A stretch of DNA of 17,299 bases from positions 1 to 17,299 of the forward strand of contig DATKEG010000086.1 in assembly GCA_035544515.1 (NCBI GenBank), given 5' to 3'. The position numbers and the translations under genes are program-made. Below the pieces are notes generated by a model, which was not told the origin of the DNA, made no database searches, and worked only from the letters and a program-made list of their open reading frames with translations. Within the stretch, counting starts at the first letter, position 1; each line of letters starts with the position of its first letter. This DNA is from DATKEG01 sp035544515 (GTDB taxonomy: Bacteria; Acidobacteriota; Vicinamibacteria; Fen-336). Below, piece by piece: positions 6,830-14,120 of the stretch.

Positions 6830-7942
6830 TCAGCGGGCCATCTGCCAGAGGAACCGGGGCAAGGACCCCAGGAGCCGGCGCTTCAGGCCCACGTAACCCT
6901 GCGTGCCGAGCACGAGGTCGCCCAGCACGCCGCGCACGGCGGCGCTGCGCTGGGCGTAGCGGACCATGCGGGACGCGAAGCCGGGCGCGAAGAACCGGGC
7001 GCGCAGCGCGGCCGCCTTCACCAGGTCGCGCCCGAACTCGTCGTAGGCGCGCTGCGCGTACGCGCGCGGCGAGGCCCCCCCGCGCAGCGTGTCGGCGAGG
7101 AGGGCCGCCGAGCGCAGGGCGAAGTAGATGCCTTCGCCGGTGATGGGATCGGCCAGGGCAGCCGCGTCGCCCACGAGCGCCCAGTCGTCCCCGGCCGTCT
7201 CCAGGATCGAAGCCGCTTCCGTGGTGGGGGACGGGATGATGTGGGCGTACCGCTCCGCTTCTTCGTCGCTGAGCGCCGGGAACGCCCGCGCGACCTCCGA
7301 GGCGAGGCGCGCGAGCATCTCCCGCGTGGGGACGGAGGCCAGCGGCGCGCAGATGCCGACGCCCACGTGGTCGGGCCGCGGGAAGAGCCAGAGGTAGCCG
7401 GCCAGGCCGGGCGTGAAGCGGACGACCATCTCGGACTCGCCGCGCGCGAACCAGCCGGCGGCCATGGTCAGCCGCTCCGCGGGCAGGGGGCCGAGGAAGG
7501 TCCGCCGGACCAGGCTGCTCGCTCCGTCCGCGCCCAGGACGAGGTCGTGACGCTCCTCGCGTCCGCCCGCCGTGAGCACGAGGCCCGGGCGCACGGACCG
7601 CACGCGTTCGGCCACGTGGCGGACACCCGCGCCGGTGGCCCGGCGCAGCAGCCACGCGTCGACCAGCCGCCGCGACCCGATCCCGACGGCGCGCGCCAGC
7701 GCCACGTCGACGGCCTCGCCCGCGCCCGAGTCGAACCGGCAGCCGTGGACGCGCCGGACGGGCAGCGGGTCGTCGGCCGGCGCCTCGGGCAGGAGGTCGA
7801 GGGCCCGGGGCGTGAACGCGCCGCCGCACGGCTTCTCGCGCGGGTGGGAGTGGTCGTAGAGCGTGACGGCCGCGCCGTCCCGCGCGAGGTGGAAGGAGAG
7901 CAGCGCCCCCGCGGGGCCGCCGCCCACCACGGCGGCCTTCAC
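6830..7942 (-). CDS. Geranylgeranyl reductase family FAD-dependent oxidoreductase
   Basis: A 370-aa flavoprotein of the group that saturates isoprenoid chains, or carries out related FAD-dependent reactions. Visible motifs: dinucleotide fold VVGGGPAGALLSF (5-17), the family KPCGG motif (37-41), LVLGADGASSLVRR, and the FAD-binding GDAAALADPITGEGI (258-272). The GTG start at 7942 is fixed by the Rossmann motif and overlaps the stop of the upstream kinase in a GTGA tetranucleotide, so the genes are coupled. The operon otherwise serves LPS assembly, so the substrate may be a polyprenyl or membrane lipid; this is inference. Other members act on menaquinone, archaeal lipids or chlorophyll, or are halogenase/hydroxylase-like. 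It converges on purH. Confidence 0.87.
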   Translation of the reverse strand: MKAAVVGGGPAGALLSFHLARDGAAVTLYDHSHPREKPCGGAFTPRALDLLPEAPADDPLPVRRVHGCRFDSGAGEAVDVALARAVGIGSRRLVDAWLLRRATGAGVRHVAERVRSVRPGLVLTAGGREERHDLVLGADGASSLVRRTFLGPLPAERLTMAAGWFARGESEMVVRFTPGLAGYLWLFPRPDHVGVGICAPLASVPTREMLARLASEVARAFPALSDEEAERYAHIIPSPTTEAASILETAGDDWALVGDAAALADPITGEGIYFALRSAALLADTLRGGASPRAYAQRAYDEFGRDLVKAAALRARFFAPGFASRMVRYAQRSAAVRGVLGDLVLGTQGYVGLKRRLLGSLPRFLWQMAR

Positions 7943-8937
7943 CGGCCCCTGCCCGCCTCCAGCGCGGCGAGCACCTCGTCGGGCGACGCGGTGGCGGTTC
8001 CGAGCTTGCCCACCACGACCCCGGCCGCGTAGTTGGCCAGCACGGCGGCCTCGCTCAGGGGGGCGCCCGCGCCCACCGCCAGGGCGAGGGTGGCGATGAC
8101 GGTGTCGCCCGCCCCGGTCACGTCGAAGACCTCGCGCGCCGCGGTTTCGATGTGCACCGGCCGCCGCCCCCGCTCGAACAGCGCCATCCCCTGCTCGCCG
8201 CGCGTGACCAGCACGGCGCCGCAGCGGAGCATGCGCAGGATGCGCTCGCCGGCCGCGCGCACGTCCTCGTCGTCGCGGACGCGCAGGCCCGTGGCCTGCT
8301 CGGCCTCGAGCTGGTTGGGCGTCACCACGGCCACGCCGCGGTAGCGGGCGAAATGGCGCACCTTGGGGTCCACCAGCACGGGCACGCGCCGGCGGCGGGC
8401 CAGGCCCAGCACGGACCGCATCAGGTTCTTGGTGACCACGCCCTTCTGGTAGTCGGAGACGACGAGCGCGCGGCATCCGGGCAAAGCACCGCGCACGCGG
8501 GCGAGGATCTCGCGCTCCAGGGCCGCGGGCAGGTCGTCGGAGAGCTCGCGGTCGGCGCGCACGACCTGCTGGTGGTGGGCGACGATGCGCGTCTTCACCG
8601 TGGTCGGCCGCCCGGAATCCGCCTCCGCCAGCGCGCTCTCCACGCCCGCCGCGCGCAGCGCCTGCCGGAGCGTCTCGGCGGCCGCGTCGCGGCCGACCAC
8701 CGCCGCCACCACGGCCTGCCCGCCCAGCGCGCGCAGGTTGCCGGCGACGTTGCCCGCGCCGCCCAGGTGGAAGCTCTGGCGCTGCACCTCCACCACGGGG
8801 ACGGGCGCTTCGGGCGAGATGCGCGCCACCCTTCCCCAGAGGAACTCGTCGAGCATGAGGTCGCCGAGCACGAGCACGCGCTGGCCGCGCATGGCCGCGA
8901 GCAGCCGCCGCGCGCGCTCGCGCGAAAGCGACTTCAC
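7939..8937 (-). CDS. rfaE1: D-glycero-beta-D-manno-heptose-7-phosphate kinase (single-domain)
   Basis: A PfkB/ribokinase-family kinase that phosphorylates heptose-7-phosphate at C1 in ADP-heptose synthesis for LPS inner core. At 332 aa it matches the N-terminal half of E. coli HldE; the adenylyltransferase (rfaE2) half is absent and must be elsewhere. Seen: LVLGDLMLDEFLWG near the N-terminus, the substrate loop ISPEAPVPVVE (40-50), GGAGNVAGNL (59-68), SDYQKG, VDPK and VTPNQLEAE, and the catalytic DVTGAGDT (272-279). The GTG start at 8937 overlaps the stop of the ligase gene in a GTGA tetranucleotide, and its own stop overlaps the flavoprotein start in the same way. Confidence 0.93.
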   Translation of the reverse strand: MKSLSRERARRLLAAMRGQRVLVLGDLMLDEFLWGRVARISPEAPVPVVEVQRQSFHLGGAGNVAGNLRALGGQAVVAAVVGRDAAAETLRQALRAAGVESALAEADSGRPTTVKTRIVAHHQQVVRADRELSDDLPAALEREILARVRGALPGCRALVVSDYQKGVVTKNLMRSVLGLARRRRVPVLVDPKVRHFARYRGVAVVTPNQLEAEQATGLRVRDDEDVRAAGERILRMLRCGAVLVTRGEQGMALFERGRRPVHIETAAREVFDVTGAGDTVIATLALAVGAGAPLSEAAVLANYAAGVVVGKLGTATASPDEVLAALEAGRGR

Positions 8938-10361
8938 GTGGCGTCGGCCGCGCTCACGCGCGCGGCCGGCCGCAGCGCGTAGGGCAGCGCGGTCACGATC
9001 AACGTGAACATGAGGATCTCGGAATCGCCGAAATTGTACTCGAACAGTCCGGCGGCCATGACCGCGGAGAGGACGGCCAGGGCACCCACCGCGCCCCAGC
9101 GCGCCGGATCCTTCCCGCGCCGGCTCTCGCGCCAGGCGTCGCCCATGGCCGCGGCCACCCACCAGAGCCACCACACGAGGCAAGGCAGGCCGCGCTCGGC
9201 CGCGATCTGCAGGGCGTTGTTGTGCAGGTGCGGCTGCGCGGCGTTGGGCGCTCCGGGCCAGCGGTAGCTCGGATAGGTCCTCTCCACCATGCGCGGGCCC
9301 TGCCCGAAGACCGGCTTCTCCCGGATCATGTCGATGCCGGCCTGCCACATGAAGTAGCGGTCGCGGCTGCTCGCGTCGGTCACGGTCAGCCGGTCCATCA
9401 CGGGCGCCGGCCGCGCCACGAGGATGACGGCGGCCGCGGTGGGGAAGAGCCAGAGCAGCCGGGGGGTCCGCATGACCGCCACGATGACCAGGCCCACCAG
9501 CGCCCCCAGCCAGGCGTTGCGCGTGCGCGAGAGGACGAGGGCCCAGGCGCAGAGCGGGATGGCCAGGGTGGCGAGCGTGGCCCCGGTGGCGGCGCCCGGC
9601 CAGGGTCCACGGCTGGTGGCCATGGTCACCGCCGTGGCCGCCAGGCCGGCCACGAAGAGCCGCTCGCCCTCGAGCGCGAACAGCTCGGCCGCCTGCAGCG
9701 CGGAGAGGAGCGCGAGCGCCCCCGAGACCAGGGCCAGGACGCGGAGGTCGTGGCGCGAAGGCGGCGACGCCGGCCGGCCGCCGAAGCACAGGCGCGCCGC
9801 GGCCAGGACCATCACGGCCATGACCAGGCCCGAGGCGGTCATGTAATGGCCCAGGAAGCTGCGCGGCCGGTTGTTGACGGTGTCGAAGCCGAGGAAGTGG
9901 TATTGCAGCACCGCGCCCGCGGCCAGCACCACGCCGCCGAGCAGCGCCGCCTCGAGGATGCGCTCGCGGGCGCGCGCGTCGCGCAGCGAGTCGACGGATA
10001 GGTAGAGGAGGGCGAACAGCACCAGCTTCTTCGCGCTCGCGTGCGAGAGCAGCGGGTCGGGGGAGAAGGCGGCCGAGAGCAGCGTCCACACCGAGAAGGC
10101 CAGGATGGGGCCGTCGAGCGGCAGGCGCTCGAGGAAGGTCTGGCGCCGGAAGAGGCGCGCCAGGTAGACGACGGCGGCCACGGCCAGGAGGACCTGTGCC
10201 GCGAAGATCGAGACGAGGCAGGTCGCGGCCACCGCGGCGGTGAGGCCGACCTGGGCGCGCTGGAGGTCGAGCGCTTCCAGCCGGCGGAGGAGCGGCGGGC
10301 GATCGTCCGCTCGCCGCGCGACGAAGCGGCGGTCGACGAGGCGGCGGTCGCTCACCTCCAC
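8934..10361 (-). CDS. O-antigen ligase / polymerase family membrane protein (WaaL-like)
   Basis: A 475-aa polytopic inner-membrane protein with about 11-12 hydrophobic segments. It has the Wzy_C/WaaL hallmarks: RTRNAWLGALVGL before a large periplasmic loop, DASSRDRYFMWQAG and GQGPRMVE in that loop, and HLHNNALQIAAERGL starting at His378. These proteins transfer O-antigen from undecaprenyl pyrophosphate to lipid A-core, or polymerise it. Neighbouring heptose kinase favours a ligase, but ligase and polymerase cannot be separated from sequence. The start is uncertain: GTG at 10361 gives MEVSDRR, and GTG at 10355 is an alternative. It begins 16 bases after the Trm112-like stop, with overlap coupling to rfaE1 downstream. 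Confidence 0.9.
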   Translation of the reverse strand: MEVSDRRLVDRRFVARRADDRPPLLRRLEALDLQRAQVGLTAAVAATCLVSIFAAQVLLAVAAVVYLARLFRRQTFLERLPLDGPILAFSVWTLLSAAFSPDPLLSHASAKKLVLFALLYLSVDSLRDARARERILEAALLGGVVLAAGAVLQYHFLGFDTVNNRPRSFLGHYMTASGLVMAVMVLAAARLCFGGRPASPPSRHDLRVLALVSGALALLSALQAAELFALEGERLFVAGLAATAVTMATSRGPWPGAATGATLATLAIPLCAWALVLSRTRNAWLGALVGLVIVAVMRTPRLLWLFPTAAAVILVARPAPVMDRLTVTDASSRDRYFMWQAGIDMIREKPVFGQGPRMVERTYPSYRWPGAPNAAQPHLHNNALQIAAERGLPCLVWWLWWVAAAMGDAWRESRRGKDPARWGAVGALAVLSAVMAAGLFEYNFGDSEILMFTLIVTALPYALRPAARVSAADAT

Positions 10362-10377
10362 GGTCGTGATGGGCGCC

Positions 10378-10548
10378 TCAGCCCTCGACGGTGGCTTCCT
10401 CCGGAAGCATGATGGGGATGTCGTCGCGGACCGGATACACGCGCTTGCACTGGCCGCAGCGCAGGCCCTCGCCGTTCTTCACCAGCTCCACCGGCGTCTT
10501 GCACACCGGACAGGCCAGGATCTCCAGCAGGTCTGGATGGATCGCCAT
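10378..10548 (-). CDS. Trm112/UPF0434-family small zinc-ribbon protein
   Basis: A 56-aa protein with two zinc knuckles, CPVC at 13-16 and CGQC at 31-34. The flanking pattern HPDLLEILACPVCK...RVYPVRDDIPIML is diagnostic of the UPF0434/YcaR group. In Gram-negatives such genes commonly sit next to lpxK/kdsB and other LPS genes, which fits this operon. The molecular role of bacterial members is not established; eukaryotic and archaeal Trm112 activate methyltransferases. It leads the minus-strand envelope operon. The ATG at 10548 is preceded by a -10-like hexamer at seven bases and lacks an obvious ribosome binding site. Confidence 0.93.
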   Translation of the reverse strand: MAIHPDLLEILACPVCKTPVELVKNGEGLRCGQCKRVYPVRDDIPIMLPEEATVEG

Positions 10549-10555
10549 GCCGGAC

Positions 10556-10561
10556 ACTCTA
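10556..10561 (-). promoter_or_regulatory. Possible leaderless -10 element (TAGAGT) of the envelope operon
   Basis: On the minus strand TAGAGT is followed by seven bases (GTCCGGC) and then the ATG of the Trm112-like gene. The distance equals that at selA. No -35 match is evident. Confidence 0.42.
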
Positions 10562-10677
10562 CTCCAGCCCGCGCGGGGCGGGTAGCCCTCACTCGCGCGA
10601 CGAAAGCCCCCGGCGCCGGACCCGGTACGGCGGCCTGCGCGGCTAGGATCGTGGTCCGCGCCGCGCACGGCGCCACC

Positions 10678-10697
10678 GGGCGGGAACGCTCCCGCCC
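10678..10697. repeat. Perfect inverted repeat in a divergent intergenic region
   Basis: GGGCGGGA and TCCCGCCC flank a four-base ACGC loop, a perfect 8-bp hairpin between the minus-strand envelope operon and the plus-strand 97-aa gene. It has no T-run, so it looks more like an operator or RNA hairpin than a terminator. The rest of the ~207-base gap shows no gene. Confidence 0.5.
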
Positions 10698-10745
10698 ATC
10701 GTACCAACCGCCGGACTCTCCCCCGGATATGAGACGTGACCTGAT

Positions 10746-10750
10746 GGAGG
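10746..10750 (+). promoter_or_regulatory. Ribosome binding site deciding the 10756 start
   Basis: GGAGG lies five bases before ATG 10756 and inside the codons that follow the alternative ATG 10744. The upstream ATG has no comparable site, so 10756 is preferred. Confidence 0.6.
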
Positions 10751-10755
10751 ATGCC

Positions 10756-11049
10756 ATGCGCGTGCAGTTCGTGCCGAGGGAGAACGGGCCGGAGCGGCTG
10801 GTGTGCGAGGCCGAGGTGGTGTTCGGGCCGGAGTGCGGTCCGCTGTCCGGGACCAAGCTGGTGGGCTTCAGCCTCTGGCGCAGCGCGGAAGGCGAGGTGT
10901 ACGTCACCTTTCCCGCGCGGTCGTTCGGCGTGGCCAACGAGCGGAAGTACTTCGACTACCTCCGTTCCGCGGAGTCCGGCGTCTCCGAGACGAAGAAGGT
11001 GAAGGAGTGGATCCTGGAGGAGTTCCGGGCGAGCAGCCGCGCGGCCTGA
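10756..11049 (+). CDS. Small protein of 97 aa, possibly SpoVG-like
   Basis: Not firmly recognised. The protein has no signal peptide or membrane segment. The middle reads KLVGFSLWRSAEGEVYVTFP followed by ARSF and ERKYFDYLR; the helical C-terminus is KKVKEWILEEFRASSR. The order strand, turn with G/E, V(Y/F)V(T/S)(F/M)P, basic turn, aromatic/acidic segment is reminiscent of the core of SpoVG (for comparison GLFVSMPSKKRKDGTFKDI in the bona fide SpoVG of this window). The similarity is weak and is only inference. It is a single-gene transcription unit ending in a strong intrinsic terminator seven bases after the stop. ATG 10744 would add four residues. Confidence 0.75.
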   Translation: MRVQFVPRENGPERLVCEAEVVFGPECGPLSGTKLVGFSLWRSAEGEVYVTFPARSFGVANERKYFDYLRSAESGVSETKKVKEWILEEFRASSRAA

Positions 11050-11055
11050 GGCCGA

Positions 11056-11091
11056 GGGGCGGCCGACTCGCGTGGGCGGCCGCCCCCTTTT
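11056..11091 (+). terminator. Intrinsic terminator after the 97-aa gene
   Basis: GGGGCGGCCG (11056-11065) and CGGCCGCCCC (11077-11086) form a perfect 10-bp stem with an 11-base loop, followed by CTTTT. It begins seven bases after the stop codon. Confidence 0.85.
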
Positions 11092-11102
11092 CGGCCCTTC
11101 TT

Positions 11103-11132
11103 TTGACTCCCCCCCCTCACGCATGTGAGAAT
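11103..11132 (+). promoter_or_regulatory. Promoter copy A, upstream of the TPR relic and exported-protein gene
   Basis: TTGACT (11103-11108), an 18-base spacer containing a run of eight C, and GAGAAT (11127-11132). The 11099-11142 block is nearly the same as 12113-12157 in front of the TPR gene, so the two promoters are duplicates. It is the only evident promoter for the exported-protein gene at 11317, giving a leader of about 180 bases that contains the TPR relic. Confidence 0.55.
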
Positions 11133-11142
11133 CCGGACGGAC

Positions 11143-11290
11143 CGAGGGGTAGCCCGACTCCCTCCGGCGAGCCGCAGAGGCGTACAAGCAGGTCCCTCCG
11201 CCTGCGGCCCTCCGACGAGCCCACTCTGCGCATGCTGGCGGCGCCCCAAAAGGCCAGCCCGCCGTGGCGGTCGAGGTCTGGCCGCAAGCA
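11143..11290 (+). pseudogene. Broken fragment of the downstream TPR gene
   Basis: Bases 11143-11290 align with 12497-12650, the codons for TPR repeats 3-4 (about residues 111-161) of the TPR protein, at close to 90% identity by eye over the first ~115 bases and less thereafter. The relic has an in-frame TAG at 11150-11152 where the intact gene has AAG, a one-base insertion near 11195, and a scrambled stretch around 11244-11252. It is joined directly to promoter copy A, lacking about 340 bases that separate the same parts in the intact gene. It is therefore a partial duplicate with an internal deletion and does not code for a protein. Confidence 0.85.
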
Positions 11291-11316
11291 AGCGAGCCGG
11301 ATCGGAGGAGAGGTCG

Positions 11317-12081
11317 ATGAGGACGAGGAAGCCGGAGGGAGGCCGCAACCGCTGGGCCCTGGTCGCGCTGGTGGTGCCCGGGCTATGGCTGTCGCCAGCC
11401 GTGTCGCAGGCTCAGAACCAGGCCCGGCGAGGGGGGGGTGGCGATCCAACACTGTATGCCTCGCTGAAGCTCTACGAGGTGCAGGAAGCGACCGACCTGC
11501 GCGAGCGGGGCAACGCGGCGGTGCTGCGCCTGGCCAACGCGACCCTGGTCGGCACGGCGAGCGGGGCCATCTGCGACGCCACGGCGACGCCGGAAACGCC
11601 GCCCCAGGATCCGTGCGCCTTCGACGCCACGGCCATTTCCCAAGTGCCGCTCGATAAGGGCTACGGGGACCTGGACGGCGACTTCCAGCTCCTGTTCGAC
11701 GCCTTCCCGGATCAACAACTGCTCTCCGATCTGGTTCTGGTGGCGGACGGCGGCGTGGAGGGAACCATCGACCTACGGCCGATCCTCTTCGACAACCGGC
11801 CGATCGCGACCATGGAAGGGAAGTGGAAGAGCAGGACGCTCGGCGTGAGGGGCACCTTCACCGGCACGTTCTTCGTTCCCGTCCCCGATCCTACGGGGGG
11901 TTGCGGCACCGGGTACGTCTACGTGGACGATACCTCGGGATCGCCGGTGTTGCAGTGCCTGGAGCAAAACGAGATGTCCCTCGGGAATCCCGTCACCAAG
12001 GTGATCGCCACGTTCATGAAGACGGGGGCGATGGGCCGGCAAGATCGGGACGACGACGACCGGGCGGTCACCCGGCGGTAG
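11317..12081 (+). CDS. Hypothetical exported protein, 254 aa
   Basis: Not recognised. A good signal peptide is present: basic MRTRKPEGGRNR, hydrophobic WALVALVVPGLWL, and SQA at 30-32 as a likely cleavage site. A Gly run (RRGGGGD) encoded by eight G bases follows. The mature part is rich in beta-forming segments (VEGTIDLRPILFD, GVRGTFTGTFFVPVP, TGYVYVDDTSGSPVLQCLE) and has four cysteines (86, 100, 196, 214) that could form two disulfides in the periplasm. The C-terminus is highly charged (RQDRDDDDRAVTRR). GGAGGAGAGG precedes the ATG. AT-ending codons (GAT, CAA, ATT, GAA) are more frequent than in its neighbours, which may indicate transfer. It lies between two copies of a promoter/TPR segment. 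Confidence 0.8.
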   Translation: MRTRKPEGGRNRWALVALVVPGLWLSPAVSQAQNQARRGGGGDPTLYASLKLYEVQEATDLRERGNAAVLRLANATLVGTASGAICDATATPETPPQDPCAFDATAISQVPLDKGYGDLDGDFQLLFDAFPDQQLLSDLVLVADGGVEGTIDLRPILFDNRPIATMEGKWKSRTLGVRGTFTGTFFVPVPDPTGGCGTGYVYVDDTSGSPVLQCLEQNEMSLGNPVTKVIATFMKTGAMGRQDRDDDDRAVTRR

Positions 12082-12119
12082 GGCCCGTCTTCCAACCCGG
12101 CGTGCCCATCGCTTTTTTT
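12081..12119 (+). terminator. Weak possible terminator after the exported-protein gene
   Basis: GGGCCCG (12081-12087) can pair with CGG (12098-12100) and GCCC (12104-12107) around a three-base bulge, and a run of seven T follows at 12113-12119. The T-run also forms the start of the TPR promoter -35. Confidence 0.35.
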
Positions 12120-12146
12120 GACTCCCCCCGGCACGCGTGTGAGAAT
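12118..12146 (+). promoter_or_regulatory. Promoter copy B, driving the TPR-lolB-ispE genes
   Basis: TTGACT (12118-12123), a 17-base spacer with six C, and GAGAAT (12141-12146). Expected initiation near 12153 leaves a very short leader carrying GGAG before the TTG start at 12168. It matches promoter copy A. Confidence 0.6.
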
Positions 12147-12167
12147 CGCGGACGGAGCCCTGCCCCG

Positions 12168-14120
12168 TTGATCACCCCCGTCGTCTTCATCATCTTGTCG
12201 CTCGCCGCTCCCGCCGCGACCCCGGCCGTGGACCGCTCGGGCGCGTATTACCACTTCAGCCTGGGCCAGCAGGCGCGCATGGACGGCAACGTGGACGAGG
12301 CGCTGGCGGAGTATCGCAAGGCGCAGAAGAGCGATCCGGGGTCGGCCCCGATCCGGGTGGAGACGGCGCGGCTCTTGCGCGAGGCGGGCCGCCTCGACGA
12401 GGCCCTGGCCGAGGCGGCCGAGGCGGTCCGACTCGACGCCGACCTTGCCGACGCCCACCTCGTGCTCGCGCAGCTGAGCCAGGTCAAGGCCGAAAACGAG
12501 GGGAAGCCCGACTCCCTCCGCCGAGCCGCCGAGGCGTACCGGCAGGTCCTCCGGCTGCGGCCCTCCGACGAGCCCACCCTGCGCATGCTGGCGGCGCTTT
12601 TCGGCCAGCTCGGCCAACACGGCGAGGCGGTCAGGGTCTGGCAGCAGTACATCGCGCTCGATCCGCAGAACGTGGAGGCCTACCTGCAGCTCGGCGCCCA
12701 GCACCTCGCCCAGGGCCAGACCGGCGAAGCGGCCGCCGCGCTCAAGAAGGCCATCGAGATCGAGCCGGGCTCCGTGCGCACGTACCAGAGCCTGGCCGAG
12801 ATCTACGCCCGCGCCGGCCAGACGGAGGAGGCGGTCGCGTCCTACCGCCGGGCGCTGGAGATCGACCCGAAGAGCCTGCGCGCGCGCCTGAGCCTGGCGC
12901 GGCTGCTGCAGCGCGCGCGACGTCCCCAGGACGCCCTGGCGGAGACGGCGGCGGTGCTGGCCGCCGACCCGCGCAACAAGTTCGCGCTCCAGATCCGGGG
13001 TGAGTCGCTGCGCGACCTGCGCGACTTCGACGGCGCCCTGGCCGCCGCCGAGCAGGTACTGGTCCAGGACCGCGCGGACCTGGAGGCGAGCTTCCTCAAG
13101 GTGACGATCGCGGAAGCGCGCCGCGATTTCACGGGCGCCGTGGCGGAGCTGGAGCGGATCCTCGCTCGCGAGCGGCGGAACGAGGACACGGACGAGTCCG
13201 GGCGCAACGACCGCATCTTCCTGGTCCACCTGGGCGTGGCCTACGGCCAGCTCGGCCGCCATGAGGAGGCGGCCGAGACCTTCCAGCGCGCGCGGGCCGT
13301 GGGCGGTGAGGTGGAGCCCGGCCTCGTCGTCCAGCACGTCGAAGCGCTCTTGCAGGCGAAGGACCTGCCCACGGCGCTGCGCGAAGCGCGGGCGGGACGG
13401 ACGAAGTTCCCCGACGACCCCGACCTGGCCACGCTCGAGGCGAACGTGCTGCGCGAGCAGGGCCAGCTCCCGCGCGCCCTCGCCATCGTGGAGGAGCTGC
13501 GCCAGAAGTCGCCGGACGACGTGGACGTGCTGGTGGAGGTGGCCGATTTCTACCGCCGCGCCCGCCGGCTCTCGGACGCGGAGTCGGCCTTGACGCAGGC
13601 GCGCGAGGTCAAGCCCAAGGACCTGCGCACGCTCTTCCAGCTCGGCGCCGTGCTGGAGCGCCAGAAGCGCCACGACGCCGCCGAAGCGATGTTCCGCGAG
13701 GCGCTTGCCGTCCAGCCCGATTCCGCCCCCGTGCTCAACTACCTCGGCTACATGAACGCCGACCGTGGCGTGCGCGTGGCGGAGGCCCTCTCGCTGATCG
13801 AGAAGGCGGTGGCCCTCGATCCCGAGAACGGCGCCTACCTCGACAGCCTGGGCTGGGCGCTGTTCCGGCTCGATCGCGCGGACGAGGCCGAGACGTACGT
13901 GCGGCGGGCGGTCGAGAAGGACGGAAGCAACGCGGTCGTCCTCGACCACATGGGCGACATCCTCCGCCGCCGCGGCAACCTGAAAGAGGCGCTCGAGTAC
14001 TGGCGCAAGGCCCTCCTTGGCGAGGACGAGGGCGAGGAGCTCGACCGCGCGCAGGTCGAGCGCAAGATCCGCGAGGTGCAGTCCAGCCTCAATGACGGCG
14101 CGCGAAACGGCCGTCAGTAG
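12168..14120 (+). CDS. TPR-repeat protein, probably exported, 17 repeats
   Basis: A 650-aa protein made almost entirely of about 17 tetratricopeptide repeats in register (for example LGQQARMDGNVDEALAEYRK, LAEIYARAGQTEEAVASYRR, LGAVLERQKRHDAAEAMFRE). Repeat 3 carries a short insert and repeat 9 a charged insert (ERRNEDTDESGRND). The segment LGYMNADRG...LDSLGWALFRL near the C-terminus is typical of TPR proteins encoded next to lolB and ispE. The TTG at 12168 gives a hydrophobic signal-like N-terminus (ITPVVFIILSLAAPAA) and is preceded by GGAG; no ATG fits as well. It overlaps the LolB-like gene by 29 bases. Known relatives are protein-interaction scaffolds; partners here are unknown, but envelope location is likely. 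Confidence 0.93.
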   Translation: MITPVVFIILSLAAPAATPAVDRSGAYYHFSLGQQARMDGNVDEALAEYRKAQKSDPGSAPIRVETARLLREAGRLDEALAEAAEAVRLDADLADAHLVLAQLSQVKAENEGKPDSLRRAAEAYRQVLRLRPSDEPTLRMLAALFGQLGQHGEAVRVWQQYIALDPQNVEAYLQLGAQHLAQGQTGEAAAALKKAIEIEPGSVRTYQSLAEIYARAGQTEEAVASYRRALEIDPKSLRARLSLARLLQRARRPQDALAETAAVLAADPRNKFALQIRGESLRDLRDFDGALAAAEQVLVQDRADLEASFLKVTIAEARRDFTGAVAELERILARERRNEDTDESGRNDRIFLVHLGVAYGQLGRHEEAAETFQRARAVGGEVEPGLVVQHVEALLQAKDLPTALREARAGRTKFPDDPDLATLEANVLREQGQLPRALAIVEELRQKSPDDVDVLVEVADFYRRARRLSDAESALTQAREVKPKDLRTLFQLGAVLERQKRHDAAEAMFREALAVQPDSAPVLNYLGYMNADRGVRVAEALSLIEKAVALDPENGAYLDSLGWALFRLDRADEAETYVRRAVEKDGSNAVVLDHMGDILRRRGNLKEALEYWRKALLGEDEGEELDRAQVERKIREVQSSLNDGARNGRQ

